64,000 nt of DNA from Arenicola marina. Its lineage: Eukaryota; Annelida; Polychaeta; Arenicolidae. How positions within the stretch are numbered: position 1 is the first letter of the stretch; each line of letters opens with the position of its first letter. The stretch spans positions 33,706,133-33,770,132 of the forward strand of contig OZ025263.1 in the NCBI GenBank assembly GCA_964019135.1, in the 5' to 3' direction. A program made the position numbers and the translations under genes. Shown here piece by piece: positions 22,200-33,497 of the stretch. A model generated the notes under the pieces. It was not told where the DNA came from, made no database searches, and was given only the letters and a program-made list of their open reading frames with translations.

Positions 22200-23660
22200 G
22201 AATCAGCTCCCCCCCCCCGCCATCCTCACCCACACGTCCGCCCTACCCAGGCGACCCATCATCGCGCCGTGCCTCCAGGGTCTGTGCGTGTCTGGTTGGA
22301 CAGTCTGGACACCCTCTCCTACCCCCGCCACCCCCAGGGTTAAAGCCGGGTTCGCCAGCCCCCCCCCTCCTCCTCCTCTACCCGCGCCTTCTTTCACTTC
22401 AGATCTGTTCCTTCTTCCTTAGCTTCTCTCGCGCTCGCTTTCTCCGCCTTGCTGTCTGTGCCTCTGCTCGTCCTGTCTCTTTCTCTGTCTTTTTCTGTGT
22501 CTCTCGCGTTTCCTAATATCTCTCTCCCTATTTTCCTTCCACTTTCCTTGTTCTTCTCTCTCACGTGTCATTGACCAGGGAGATCCCGTGGCCCAGTTTA
22601 ACCCGTGAGAATATTCAATTCATTTCTGCCAGTTGTCTCTTTCGTTGTGTCTTTCTCTCTACATGGTTGTTCCTCCTGCTCTTCTGTGTTCTCTCTTTCT
22701 CTCTGACGTTCTTCGTTATTGTCTCTTTCTCTCCGCCTCTGCTCTTTATCCCCTCTCTATCTTGCTCGTTATTCTCTCACTCTACCTCTGTTCTTTATTC
22801 TCTGTTTCACTCCACCTCTGTTCAGTCTCTTTCTCTCTGTAACTATAGTCCCATATATCTCACTATCTCTCCCCACACGCGCTGTCACCGACGGCGTATA
22901 TACTCATATCTCTATCACGCGCACTGTTTCTCTGTCTCTCACCTTCACAGTTCTCCATCTCTGTCTATCGCCCCCTCTGTGACTCGCTCTTTAAGCCGTC
23001 CATCGTTGTCGTATCTCACTGGCGCGCGCCTTCCTACTCTAGTCGCCCAGTTTTTTTTCTCTCACACTCTCTCTCGCGCGCTCTTTCTCAAAGTCACTCT
23101 TGTTTCTTCTCACCTGCGCCCTCTCTCAGACCCCTCCCTCCCCCCTGACTTTCCTTCTTGCCACACAGCCCATTCACTCGCCTCTCCCACCCCCATCCTG
23201 GCCCATCCACTCGTCCCTTTCCCCAACTCCGCGCATTTGCGAACCCCTTGCCCCTCCCCCCCCCTACCCCCCAACGCCTCCGCTCGGCCGCCCCCCACCC
23301 CCTTTTCCACTACCTTAACGCCTCCGACCGCCCCCGCCCCCTCCCTTCCCGGAGCTACCCACTCGGACGCCCCACCAGGACCCCCGCACCGACCCCCTCG
23401 GCCCCCCACCTCCTAGGCGGCCGCGGGGCGAGGGCTGCCTGCCCAGCCGGCCAACACAATTACCCGCCGAGGTCGGTCTTCACTCAAGTGGCTTTCGGCT
23501 GAGGCCAGAGAGCCCCAGCGCGCTGGGTGATAATGAACAGCGACCGCGAAGGTGCTGCTGCGAAGCCCGCCACCCCCACAGCGGCAGCGAGCGGCCTGCT
23601 GCCCTCCACCCCCACCTCCAACCCCACACCTCCTCGCCCCTTCCGCGCCACCCCTTCCCA
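22200..23660 (+). repeat. long pyrimidine-rich region
   Basis: C-rich (22205-22400), then CT-rich (22400-23110), then C-rich again with GC-rich CpG-containing DNA (23110-23660). Recurrent TCTCTCT and CTCTTTCTCTC words give long Ser/Leu/Pro frames (e.g. 22565-23416). These have no domain or splice pattern and I treat them as low-complexity. Confidence 0.7.
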
Positions 23661-24227
23661 GTTTTAGCCCTCTTCCGCGAAGTAGTAGCGGCTAGCGAGC
23701 GCCCAGTAGCTAGCGCGCAGCGACAGCGCCCTGCGCCCAGAAGGTATTTCAGACCCCCAGTCGCATGCCGAGAAATCGCTTTCCTCGGACCCCGGTCTAC
23801 CGGCCGCGACAGTCAGCGCCCCGGGAGAGAGATAACGCCCTGTCATATTCAGATACACACACCAGTCCGTCCGTGTCAGCGGACGTGACAAGGTGGCTGC
23901 CGGGAATCTCTGCCTCGTCTGGATTACCCTGGCGTCTCGGACACCGAGGAGGTCCTATCCAGCGGCCGGCTGGAAGCCAATCTTAAGTAGTTTGGGGATT
24001 TGTAACGTGGCTCCGGAAAGACGGGAAGACGGACGGAGGGACATAGGAGTATCCGGATATCGCGAGCCGAGCGGCGAGGATAACTCGAGGCAGTCTGGAT
24101 GTTACCGGGAACCCAAGAGGTGTTCTGGACGTGCGCAAGGTCAGTGTGACGGGGAGCAATGGGCTTCTGGATCCAGGTAACTACTGTCTGGAGAGTGTGA
24201 AGTTCCTGGCAAAGTACCAGGAGAATC
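23661..24227. other. GC-rich, no gene recognised
   Basis: CpG-rich unique DNA. It could be part of a promoter or CpG-rich region but I see no exon. Confidence 0.5.
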
Positions 24228-24318
24228 ACTTCCACCATCGCCATCACCATCACCATCATCACCATCACCATCACCATCACCATCACCATCACCGTCACCA
24301 TCACCATCACCGTCACTA
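24228..24318 (+). repeat. (CATCAC)n microsatellite
   Basis: CCATCACCATCACCATCA-type repeat with rare CGCC/CGTC interruptions. The plus frame gives a poly-His run, a translation artefact. Confidence 0.97.
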
Positions 24319-24830
24319 CAACAGTTGTAGTTCATCATCATCCTCTCATCATCGTGGCACGAACAGAGCCCCCTACAGCCCCACCCACACCTATCTGCTA
24401 CCTCGCCTGCCGCCCCCCCCCCTCCCCCAGCAATAACATCGCCTTTCTACACCACTACAAACTTAACCCAAACCACTGCCAGTCGAACTCCACCGCTCAC
24501 TCTCATCTAAACAAATTACTGAACTTCCACCGCCACCTCCCACCCCCCCCCCCTCACCTCCTACCCACCGCCTTCCTCATCCGTACTCTATACAAAACCA
24601 CCCTCCTCTCCCATCTATCCCTTCCACTTTCTACCGGCCCCCACCCTCTCCAGCCTCTCCCCCCCCCCTCCCCCCCAGCCCCATCCTCTCATCTGCCCCA
24701 GGCTTACAGACGTCACTGGCAGACCGGCCGCCGCTGCAGTTGGGACTTAGCGCATTAAAAGCTGATCTGTTTTTGCTTAGTTGGCAATATCTCGACTTTT
24801 CCAACAGCTCTTAATCCTTTCGTCTCTGAC
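24319..24830. other. C-rich DNA, no gene recognised
   Basis: C-rich with long C-runs near 24411-24428, 24543-24555 and 24660-24680. No gene is supported. Confidence 0.6.
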
Positions 24831-24851
24831 GTGTGTGTGTGTGTGTGTGTG
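24831..24851 (+). repeat. (GT)n microsatellite
   Basis: About ten GT dinucleotides. Confidence 0.97.
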
Positions 24852-25439
24852 CCCGTCAGCCATGACCTTGACATTCACTACTTACTTGTCGTTACCCAGA
24901 CTGTCATGGCCGCCATTATCTCTATGGAAACGTAACCACCTGAGGCTTAGCTCGGCCTTGGACATACAGTGTCCATGGGGATCGCTTTCATACAGAAATA
25001 TGTGCCAGACAGTAAAGGCGAACATAGGAATAAGGAACTCGGAACTAAGGCCCAGAAAAGATCTTCCATTAACTGATCAACTTGATCACTTACCGATTCA
25101 CGGTGCAGTAGATTACTCAATCACTTAATAGTTATTGTAGAAAGACACATATATTTATGTAAATGGAAAGAAAAGAAACCAAACCTCCAAGTGTGTCTCC
25201 GGGTTATAAAGTCAAACTAACTCACAAACTAAATCACTTACTCCGTATTTAACACATTCTGTAGTTTGATATCCTGTGCACGTCAATATCAATCTTACCT
25301 ATATATGTAAATATTTCCCGATATCGAAAGTTTGTTACATGATATTACATATATTATCTTATATATGTAATAAAATCGTTTCAGGTTCAGGTTTAGTCAT
25401 ATTATTGATTTAACAAAGGTGTCAGATACAATATTTTTA
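24852..25439. other. AT-rich DNA, no gene recognised
   Basis: Includes a 10-bp inverted repeat (ATTACATATA/TATATGTAAT, 25344-25371) and a nearby TATATATGTAA repeat. No gene. Confidence 0.6.
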
Positions 25440-25569
25440 ATGAACGTGCCATCTGCATGGATGGGGATTTGAACCACCAAAGGCAGTCTAACCCGGACGA
25501 AAAGACAAAAGTGCCTCCTGAGACTGTGATATGCCTGTGACGACCGAGAGTCGAACCCGAACCTGGTGG
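25440..25569 (-). mobile_element. tRNA-derived SINE body
   Basis: On the minus strand the box-B-like GGGTTCGACTCTCGG lies at about 25546-25560, with a second box-B-like TGGTTCAAATCC further 3' near 25466. It directly adjoins the 101-bp array, whose unit carries a box-A-like head on the same strand. Together they look like one minus-strand SINE whose head has been amplified. Confidence 0.4.
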
Positions 25570-25973
25570 CCTCAGGCTCAGTGGGTAGCGTAGGGGACTC
25601 CCTGAAGAAGACACCCACCGGTCTCTAGCCCACTACGCACTGGGCCATAAAGGCGGCCCATAGTAAACCGTCTCAAGCTCAGTGGGTAGCGTAGGGAACT
25701 CCCTGGAGCAGAGACCCACCGGTCTCTAGCACTCTACGCACTGGGCCATAGAGGCGGCCCATAGTAAACCGTCTCAAGCTCCGTGGGTAGCGTAGGGAGC
25801 TCCCTGGAGCAGAGACCCACCGGTCTCTAGCCCTCTACGCACTGGGCCATAGAGGCGGTCCATAGTAAACCGTCTCAAGCTCAGTGGGTAGCGTAGGGAG
25901 CTCCCTGGAGCAGAGGCCCACCGGTCTCTAGCCCTCTACGCACTGGGCCATAGAGGCGGCCCATAGTAAACCG
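25570..25973 (-). repeat. 101-bp tandem array, 4 units, SINE-derived
   Basis: Four units start at 25570, 25671, 25772 and 25873, at exact 101-bp spacing and with high similarity. On the minus strand each unit begins GGGCCGCCTCTATGGCCCAG, then TGCGTAGAGGGCTAGAGACC. This resembles the GGGGCCGCC...CTCAGTGGGTTAGAGC head of SINE-A. The unit also contains CTCAGTGGGTAGCGTAGGG on the plus strand, so it has tRNA-like character on both strands. Confidence 0.92.
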
Positions 25974-28289
25974 CTCCCGGCCTTTACGTGTAAACAACAC
26001 ACGCGTCGGTTGATCGGGATGGCCTTCCGACCGACCGTACTCTCGTCGGACGTCAGTCTGGATCCCCAGCCTAGATCGCCAGTCGTCCGGTCCAGGACTC
26101 AAGGACTTCCTTAACGTCTGGATCAGATATATAAAGTGCTAAAGAAAGATAAGCAGGTGGGGAGGGCAGATAAGGAGGGGGGGGGGCGGTGGTGAGACAG
26201 AGAGATATGAGGGGGGGGGGGGAGAGGTGGAGGTGGAGATAGAGGGAGCGGGACGCAGACCCAGACGCAGACAGTGAAGGTGAGACAGGGGTAAGGGGGG
26301 TCAAGAGAGATGCGTTTCGGGTGCTGGAGTGGGATAAGCGAACGAAGGACAGACAGACAGAGAGGGGGACCGGTGGGAGGAGAAGGGGGGGGGGGAGCAA
26401 GGGGGCAGAGAGGTGAGTCGGGGGTGATGTGCCGATAGTGGAGGAAGATCCAGAAAGGTGTGATGAGCCCACGAGGTCCAGGGCACAGTGCAGGGAGGTC
26501 TCCTTCGTGGCACCGTGCCCCATCCACTCCCACCACCACCCCCATACACCCCCCCCCCTCCCATCCACCACCCCCCCTCCCGTCCACCAGCCCTCCCTCC
26601 GGGGCCCCACATACATACTACAATCGACCACTTGAGCGGCGGCGATGGGGTCCTTGCCGCCGGCCCCCACGGTCACACAACCCCCGCGACCGCCCAGTCC
26701 CCCACGCCACCCCTCGACTTTCACCCCCTCCCTCTCCTCTCGCCGCCCCCCCCCCCTCCCGCCCCGCGATCAACCCTCCTCACCCTCCCACCCCTACAAA
26801 GCCCTGGCCGATACGCGCAAGGCCCGTCGCGCGCCGCACCCGCCGCCGCCAGTCCGCTCACCCAACCCGAGGGGGTCAAGATAATTGGAGGAGTTCGCGC
26901 CCCCCTCCAGCCTACGGCGCGCGACTTGCCGACCCGATAAGGACCATCACCGACCCCCAGATGGTCGCCTTCTCCTGCGCCCCACCCGTCCCCCCACCGC
27001 CCCTTCCACACCCAGATCAAACCCCCATCCACCCCCTCCCCCCCCCCAGGGCCCTGGTCTTGCCGGCCGCTATCGCAGCGCCGTCTTACGGCCGCCTTGG
27101 CTATCACTGGTCCGGGGCCCCAAAGCGGTGCCCCGAGACCCACCCACCCACCTGCCTGCCTGCCGCACACTACTTACTACCAATGGTTGTAGGGGGGTTG
27201 CGATAGCCGGGGTTTTTGAAGCTCGCTGGCCCTCGGCGGGGCTTGTAGTAGTCGCATGTGTAGGTAGGTGGGGAGGGGAGGGAGGCGGATAACGTTGTAG
27301 TCAGTCAGTACAGATACCACTGGGACCCCCAGAGCATCGCAGCCAAGGGGGAGACCGACGGGACCCTGGAGATCTTTACCCCTCTCTCCGCCGCTAGTCG
27401 TCCGCCGTTCCCACCCCCCGTCGAACCGCGGCCCGGTACCCCCACCAGCCCGGCAGCCAGTGAGGGAGAGCGAGAGAGAGAGAGAGGCAATTGACTGGGC
27501 GACCACCACGCCGCGCCGCCACGCCGCTCACAACTTCACGCGTCTATCGTCAGAACAAGCGTCGCCGGCCGCTGGACTCACTCTCCGTGTGTGTGTGGAC
27601 GACACGGGGGCCGTAGTAATAACATAAGACACACTGACAGTCACCCATACCAGTCGCCGCCAACAACCACTGGAGCGGCCGTAATGATAAGGCAGCCATC
27701 CTCCCTCGCGGAGTCCCAGTGGTGAGCCTCGTACTCAATAGCTGAATGGAATACACATGAATGCACCGCTGCTAAAAGGATCAATCGTCGTGTATTCAAT
27801 TTGACGATCCATCCTGTTTCATCAGCGATGGCTTTATGCTGCGCCAAGCGGCAGTGCCATTGTGGATTTGGCTGACATACAGCCGCAGTCTCATACCCAA
27901 TCAACCGCTTGAGTAGCCAGCCATAAGAGTAGTTTTCTTCTCGTATGGACTGGAGGTCTATAAAGAAGATTTTACGGAATTGGATATCTGAATGGAATAC
28001 TTAAGTCATTGCAATGTTCCGCCGCGGAGTTTCGTTTGTCTAGGATGAGGATTATTGCAATCGCATCGCTGCACGCGTGCGGCCTGCAATGGGTTTATAC
28101 TATTCACTATTGTTTCGGCATAGCTCACGTACTCCTCGCGCCAAGTATTTACTTCAATAACCGCTGTATTACCCCTACCACAATGGCTTGAATGGACTGG
28201 GTTCTTCTCTGTTGACAAACTTGTCATGAAGCCTCCGTGTTTTATTTGGCATCGTGTTCGATCCCGAACCGTTAAATATTCATTGCGGT
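25974..28289. other. G- and C-rich low-complexity, no gene recognised
   Basis: G/A-rich tract at about 26155-26430, C-rich tracts at 26515-27060, and an AG-rich stretch near 27465-27485. The long Pro-rich frames (e.g. 26460-27206 plus) and Gly-rich frames are low-complexity. The stretch from 27500 to 28289 is unique with no gene found. Confidence 0.6.
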
Positions 28290-28553
28290 CCTAGTCTTGA
28301 GCGGGGCCGCCCCGGTAGCTCAGTGGGTTAGAGCACTCGCCTTGAGTGCTCTGGCCACCTCAGAGCCTAATGGCACATGGGTCGGTGCTTCGCAGGATAA
28401 AGATCCCATGTTCTTCTTCGCAAAGACTATAGGGGGTTACCCCAGGGGACATGGCACCGCCCTCCCTTCCTTCTCCCATTGACGCGATATGACCAAAAGT
28501 GCTTAAAGCGTCCTGAATATACATACAACCAACCAACCAACCTAATCTTGAGC
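28290..28553 (+). mobile_element. SINE-A with target-site duplication
   Basis: The element at 28303-28540 has a GGGGCCGCCCCGGTAGCTCA head, box-A-like TAGCTCAGTGGGTTAGAGCA, then TTCTTCGCAAAGA, GGGGGTTACCCCAGGGGACA, GACGCGATATGACC, AAAGCGTCCTGAATATAC and a CCAACCAACC tail. It lacks about 30 bp around box B found in the 29891 copy. Flanks CCTAGTCTTGAGC (28290) and CCTAATCTTGAGC (28541) are a 13-bp target duplication with one mismatch, indicating LINE-type integration. Confidence 0.93.
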
Positions 28554-29191
28554 ATGCTTTACATAGCTTGCGAGTCGTTAACCCGATAAGGTTCCTCAAC
28601 CCGGGCGGCCAATCTGTGCGCAAAGCTGGCTTAAAACAGTGGACCACCCATCATTGTTATTGGCGTGACATGTTTGTTGATCGCAGTAATGCTCGCGTTG
28701 CTCATGCCGTGGGCGCGCCATCAGCAGCACAACCAATGCTAGTCCAGGACACAAGAGACTGCAGACACCCCCCCCCTACCCCCGCTTAAAAGGGCGACTT
28801 TTGTTTAACGAAAAAAAAAAGGTGTGGGGGGTGAAAGATATACTCTATATACTGGTATCTTCAGTGAGGCAATGCCAACTTTGTCATATAAAGTTTTAAA
28901 GGGAGGAGAGCGGGGGTAATGCGGGGGGGGGGGGGGGTGCAAGGAGATTTTGAGGATTTCAAATGGATTCATGCTTTTTGGGAATTATTGTACCCCCTCC
29001 CCCACCCGTGCCCCCCCCCCCGCTCCTCACCCATCTCCGATCCCTCCCCACCCCCAACTCCCCCCCCCCCACAACCATAATCATGGATTACGTGAATCCC
29101 GGCATGAACGGTGCGCTCAGATCCGAAGGTGTTGTTTGTTTCGCTAGTGTCACGCCACCTGGCGGTCGCTGGTGCTATGAGCCCCCTGACA

Positions 29192-29201
<10 letters not shown>
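28554..29201. other. no gene recognised
   Basis: Unique DNA with an A-run near 28811, a G-run at 28922-28937 and C-runs near 29010-29070. No gene. Confidence 0.6.

Positions 29202-29234
<33 letters not shown>
29202..29234. repeat. (AT)n microsatellite
   Basis: About 16 AT dinucleotides, preceded by ACACACATAC. Confidence 0.97.
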
Positions 29235-29236
<2 letters not shown>

Positions 29237-29890
29237 ATGCTCGTGTGATCCGTGAAAACACACGCGGGAGGGTGGGTGGGTGTGCGGGTAGGGGGCACGG
29301 TAGGGGGGGGGGGTCCTGTATATAGTGCAAGGGTACGGGGGGTGGGGGTGGAGGATCACCCCCACTACCCCGTCCGTAAGCTACGTGATTGATCTCTCTT
29401 GCCTGTGTCCTACGTGGCGGGTTAAGAGAGTTGTACGTGAGTTATTCTGACAGCTGAATGGCGCTGCCCGATGGCATGATGCATAATTGATTTCTTCGAC
29501 ATGCACGATGAATATTGAGGACCGTCGCCCGCGGTGCACGCGGGAGGCGCGTATATCACTATTTCAGTCGGGAGTAGTCCTGAATGTTTCATGCTGAGAG
29601 GTTTTGCCACCGAGTGGGTCGTACTTGAAGCTATTCATAACGAAAATGGTGATACGAAGCAATACTCTTCGAAGTGATTATTGCGTCTGTTTGGTGTTAT
29701 CAGTATTATGTCGCCAGTCGTACATCTCGTGATCTCTCCCTTGTGTCCACAAAGGTGGCCTGGAACGCCAATATATGTCATGGTAAGGGCCACGATATCC
29801 ACTCGACTAGTTGTAAAAAAAAAGACGTGAGTAATACGTGAGCTATGGTGGTTTGCGCTAGCCATGGCGTAGCGATCCTTAGCCCGCATC
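29235..29890. other. no gene recognised
   Basis: G-rich at about 29262-29350. A 19-bp word, GAGTAATACGTGAGCTATG (29829-29847), recurs with one change at 47719. No gene. Confidence 0.55.
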
Positions 29891-30146
29891 GGGGCCGGCG
29901 CGACAGCTCAGTGGGTTATAGCGCTCGCATTGAGTGCTCTGGCCACCTGACAGCCTAACGGTACGTGGGTCGGTGGTTCGCGCCCCTCTGTGGCCATGTC
30001 TGTGTGATCCCAGGATAAAGATCACATGTCTCTCTTCGCAAAGAGTAGGGGGTTATCACCGGGGACATGGCTCCGCTCTCCCTTCCTTCTACCATTGACG
30101 CGATATGACCAAAACTGGTTAAAGCGTCCTGAATATACAACCAACC
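29891..30146 (+). mobile_element. SINE-A, near full length
   Basis: The most complete copy. It has a GGGGCCGGCGCGACAGCTCA head, GGGTTATAGCGCTCGC, the box-B-like GGTTCGCGCCCC, GGCCATGTCTGTGTGATCCC, TTCGCAAAGAGTAGGGGGTT, GACATGGCTCCGCTCTCCC, GACGCGATATGACC, AAAGCGTCCTGAATATAC and a short CCAACCA tail. Box A and box B are farther apart than in a true tRNA. No clear target duplication. Confidence 0.92.
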
Positions 30147-31123
30147 ATGGTCATCATGTCTGCCAATATGGACCAATTGCTTTTCCCGGGAAGTACGAAC
30201 AGGACATCAGAGAACACCGAGGCGGAAGATTTCTAACCGAGTTTGTTGATCTCTGGTCTCTGTTGATAAGATCCCCGTCAGCTGGGCATCTGGACACGGA
30301 CCAGTTTATTTTGTCCAACAGCGCGGCCGCCGGTTGGGCTGTGTGATAACCACTGGTGTGGCTGGTGTGGTATGGTGGGGGTACTACATATAGTGTAGGT
30401 ATATACATATGTGCCGCCCAAATATCCATTTTTCCGCCTTTTTTTCTCTCAATCCCCGAAGCAGATCTCTACAATTTCTCTCGATGTACCGTTCTGAGAC
30501 TGACTTTTTTGTTCAAAATCGCAGTTCTTGACCGTATATAGTCCTGTTGATATCGAATGCGTTCAAAAGAATTAACCTCTTTAACTTTGTCATGAATGTC
30601 AGTGTCTATTTTAGATGCCGTTTTTGACCAAAAAGTTATCTCTCAATGACCACAAAATTGCGCACTTTTCTCTCGCTCTTCAAATGCTCGCTATGGCCTG
30701 GGCAGCACCCCCCCCCCCACCACCACTGTAGCAATGTAGTGCCCCTCCCCCTTCGGGCCCCCGGGGGGTATGGTATGGTATGGTATTGCTGGTGTGATGT
30801 GGTATGGCATGGCCGTCCCGGACTGGCATCGGTTTATTGGTGCTACGGTATATTAAGCAGTCCATGAGATATTCCCGGTGTACGGTGTCCAGAGAGACGC
30901 ATAGCAATGGGAATACTTGTGCCGAGCTTCTCGCCCTGTCCTTGATTGATGGGCCATTCACCCTCCCTAGTGGAGCACCCCCGATTAGCCACCTACATGA
31001 CTGTACGGTGTACACCATGCACGACTAGGACCTGAGACCGGAATTAAGTAATGGTGTCCCGGTCAAACAACCATTGTATTACATGTAGAAATAATGGTGG
31101 TCTCTATAAGTATAAGGGAACAC
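30147..31123. other. no gene recognised
   Basis: Unique DNA with a C-run near 30709 and a (TATGG)n-like stretch at 30768-30815. No gene. Confidence 0.6.
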
Positions 31124-31540
31124 GCCGTGGCCGAGAGGGAGAGTACTCGACTGCTGACTATAGCCGGTTGGTGGGCTAGAGCGCTCGCATTGAGTGCTGT
31201 GGCCACCTGAGAGCCTAACGGCACGTGGATCGGTGGTTCGCGCCCCGCTGTGGCCATGTCTGTGTGGTCGCAAATAAAGATCATATGCCCTTCTTCGCAA
31301 AGAGTAGGGGGTTACCCCCAGTGACGTGGCACCAGTCCCCATTCCTTCTCCCATGGACGCGATACGACCAACAATGGTTAAAGTATCCTGAATATACAAC
31401 CAACCGACTATAGCCGGTGGCGGGGTCAAACCCCACCCGTGACTGGCGCCGTTTGGTCCTTTCATCTCATGGTTCCATTTGTTTATTAAACATTGGTCCA
31501 TATGTGCGTAAAACTAGCACAAAACACCAATCCATCTATT
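31124..31540 (+). mobile_element. SINE-B split by a SINE-A insertion
   Basis: The outer element has a tRNA-like head, GCCGTGGCCGAGAGGGAGAG (31124-), interrupted at 31168-31405, then resuming with box B, GGGGTCAAACCCCACCC. Its tail contains AAAACACCAATCCATCTA, shared with the SINE-B at 48351. The box-A half and box-B half flank the insertion exactly. Confidence 0.82.
31168..31405 (+). mobile_element. SINE-A nested inside SINE-B, 5'-truncated
   Basis: It begins within the box-A region (TTGGTGGGCTAGAGCGCTCG), lacking the GGGGCC head, and runs to CCTGAATATACAACCAACC. It is bordered by perfect 12-bp direct repeats GACTATAGCCGG at 31156-31167 and 31406-31417, a clear target-site duplication made from the host SINE. 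5' truncation plus TSD indicates target-primed integration. Confidence 0.95.
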
Positions 31541-31566
31541 TACGTTATGGTGCCGACTGTTCAGGT

Positions 31567-32082
31567 CATCCAGTCAGGGTGACGGCCGTACCAACACATC
31601 CAGTCAGGGTGACGGCCGTACCAACACATCCAGTCAGGGTGACGGCCGTACCAACACATCCAGTCAGGGTGACGGCCGTACCAACACATCCAGTCAGGGT
31701 AACGGCCGTACCAACACATCCAGTCAGGGTGACGGCCGTACCAACACATCCAGTCAGGGTGACGGCCGTACCAACACATCCAGTCAGGGTGACGGCCGTA
31801 CCAACACATCCAGTCAGGGTGACGGCCGTACCAACACATCCAGTCAGGGTGACGGCCGTACCAACACATCCAGTCAGGGTGACGGCCGTACCAACACATC
31901 CAGTCAGGGTAACGGCCGTACCAACACATCCAGTCAGGGTAACGGCCGTACCAACACATCCAGTCAGGGTGACGGCCGTACCAACACATCCAGTCAGGGT
32001 GACGGCCGTACCAACACATCCAGTCAGGGTAACGGCCGTACCAACACATCCAGTCAGGGTAACGGCCGTACCAACACATCCA
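31567..32082 (+). repeat. 30-bp minisatellite, 17 near-identical units
   Basis: Seventeen full units of CATCCAGTCAGGGTGACGGC plus CGTACCAACA (31567-32076) and a 6-bp partial. All units are identical except for one G/A site (GGGTGACGG or GGGTAACGG). The A form is in units 5, 12, 13, 16 and 17. As 30 is a multiple of three, the plus strand reads HPVRVTAVPT repeated and the minus strand is also open. I regard both as artefacts. Confidence 0.99.
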
Positions 32083-32215
32083 AGGCAGAAACGTGGTTTT
32101 CATTCTAAGTTGTATATCAATACTAATAACCTTGCTACAAACCTTGACGGCGAGGGTGCCTCACTTCATACTGAGATATGGAGGTCGATGTTCAATTAAC
32201 ATTACGTCATTATTT

Positions 32216-32482
32216 TTAAGATGTTTTGTTGGCAGCGAACTCTTTAAACTGGACTAGCAACGTAATTGACCCTTCGAGGCCCGCGTAGTTGCCTTTATAT
32301 AAGGCATCACACACACCAACATGACTTCTCCGCTGTTTAACATTGATACTACATACGTAGCACGCGAAGTACAATATCATTTGTCTGTTTTTGTTGGATA
32401 TGTTAGTGTAGAGTTCTGGTGTTCGCATATCCGCTATGTATCCTTTAACATCGCTCCAGTGTTGCTTACCTACATCCTTCAT
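32216..32482 (-). CDS. unassigned open frame, weak candidate exon
   Basis: An 88-codon frame from ATG at 32482. The same frame stays open upstream to about 32565 and reads RERPNDSDEEALPVSG before the Met, an acidic patch of the sort found in real proteins. Inside it reads MKDVGKQHWSDVKGYIADMR. I recognise no domain. The upstream extension beyond the Met, with an AG after a T-rich stretch near 32535, could mean an internal exon. It could also be a chance frame or a relic of an unrecognised gene. No partner exon is visible. Confidence 0.2.
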   Translation of the reverse strand: MKDVGKQHWSDVKGYIADMRTPELYTNISNKNRQMILYFACYVCSINVKQRRSHVGVCDALYKGNYAGLEGSITLLVQFKEFAANKTS

Positions 32483-32565
32483 AATCTGAGAGCCAGAAAC
32501 AGGGAGAGCTTCTTCGTCCGAATCATTTGGCCGCTCACGAAGAATATATATTTATGTTAAGCCAT

Positions 32566-33497
32566 CAGACTCGTTTGGGGTGGGGGGGGGGAGAGGCAGG
32601 GGGATGGGGGAGGGGGGGGGGGGGAGGAGCTGGCGTAATGTCAATGGGAAACGTGGCCTAATCTTTGCATCTGTAAACACCGAACGGTTCAACAGGCAAA
32701 GGTTTTGTATATACGCAACAAAGACAGCTGTTTATATATACAAGAATGATGGCCGCCAACATGTCAGTGTGACTGGCATGACATGACGTCTGTCCGGGTC
32801 GTTTGTACAGTGAAACTACCACAAACATTGGCCTTGGGTATACTGACGTATTGGCTGCACCGCGTCCTTAATGATGAAGGAGTGCATTATTCTCATATAA
32901 AACCTTGCTGCATGGTTAACTAACACATGTTCTGCCCCGGTCATCAAACGCGCCTCCATATGTTTTGTAGAGATTCCATTGCACACGCCACAATGATGGT
33001 TTGCTGTCTGTCTCTGGCATATAGGTCTATGTACAATGTATGTAAAACCAGACAGCTATCACCGGGCCAGCTGATGTGCTTCCAGCCTGATACATGATGA
33101 CTAACGGTCCATTTCTCACCCGTCATCTTCCGTGTTCCTCTGTTCCAGGATGGGGAAGGCGACCGAAGTGTAGGAGAACATCCAGCTCGACAGGTGTTTC
33201 CGACAGGTGACCACTGCTGCAGGCCAAGTCCCTCGCGGATGGCCCTCGTCTCGGCGGATTGGACCGGGCCGTGTCACCTTCACTAAAGCACCAACCCGAT
33301 GAGGTCAGCAACTCCTCCCTTCAGTCAGCCGCTGAAACCCTGCAGCCTCAACCCATAAGCGTCGCGCGTAATACTGTAACAAGGAAACCATGTGAACACC
33401 ATAGAACAGTATATGCGTTTCAGGGTTGCTTCTGTGCATCAGCCCGCCAAATAAAAGTCTTTACCATGTGCCCACTGAGTGCCAGACCGTAAGTACC
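32566..33497. other. no gene recognised
   Basis: G-rich run at 32577-32630, then unique DNA. No other gene is supported. Confidence 0.55.

Noticed and set aside
22565-23416. 283-codon Ser/Leu/Pro frame
   Set aside because: Pyrimidine-rich low-complexity DNA with no domain, signal peptide of credible form or splice pattern.
24131-24436. Histidine-rich protein
   Set aside because: The His run is the translation of a (CATCAC)n microsatellite.
31417-32199. 260-codon frame with 17 HPVRVTAVPT repeats
   Set aside because: The unit is 30 bp, so any stop-free array gives such a frame, and the opposite strand is equally open. The frame begins inside a SINE.
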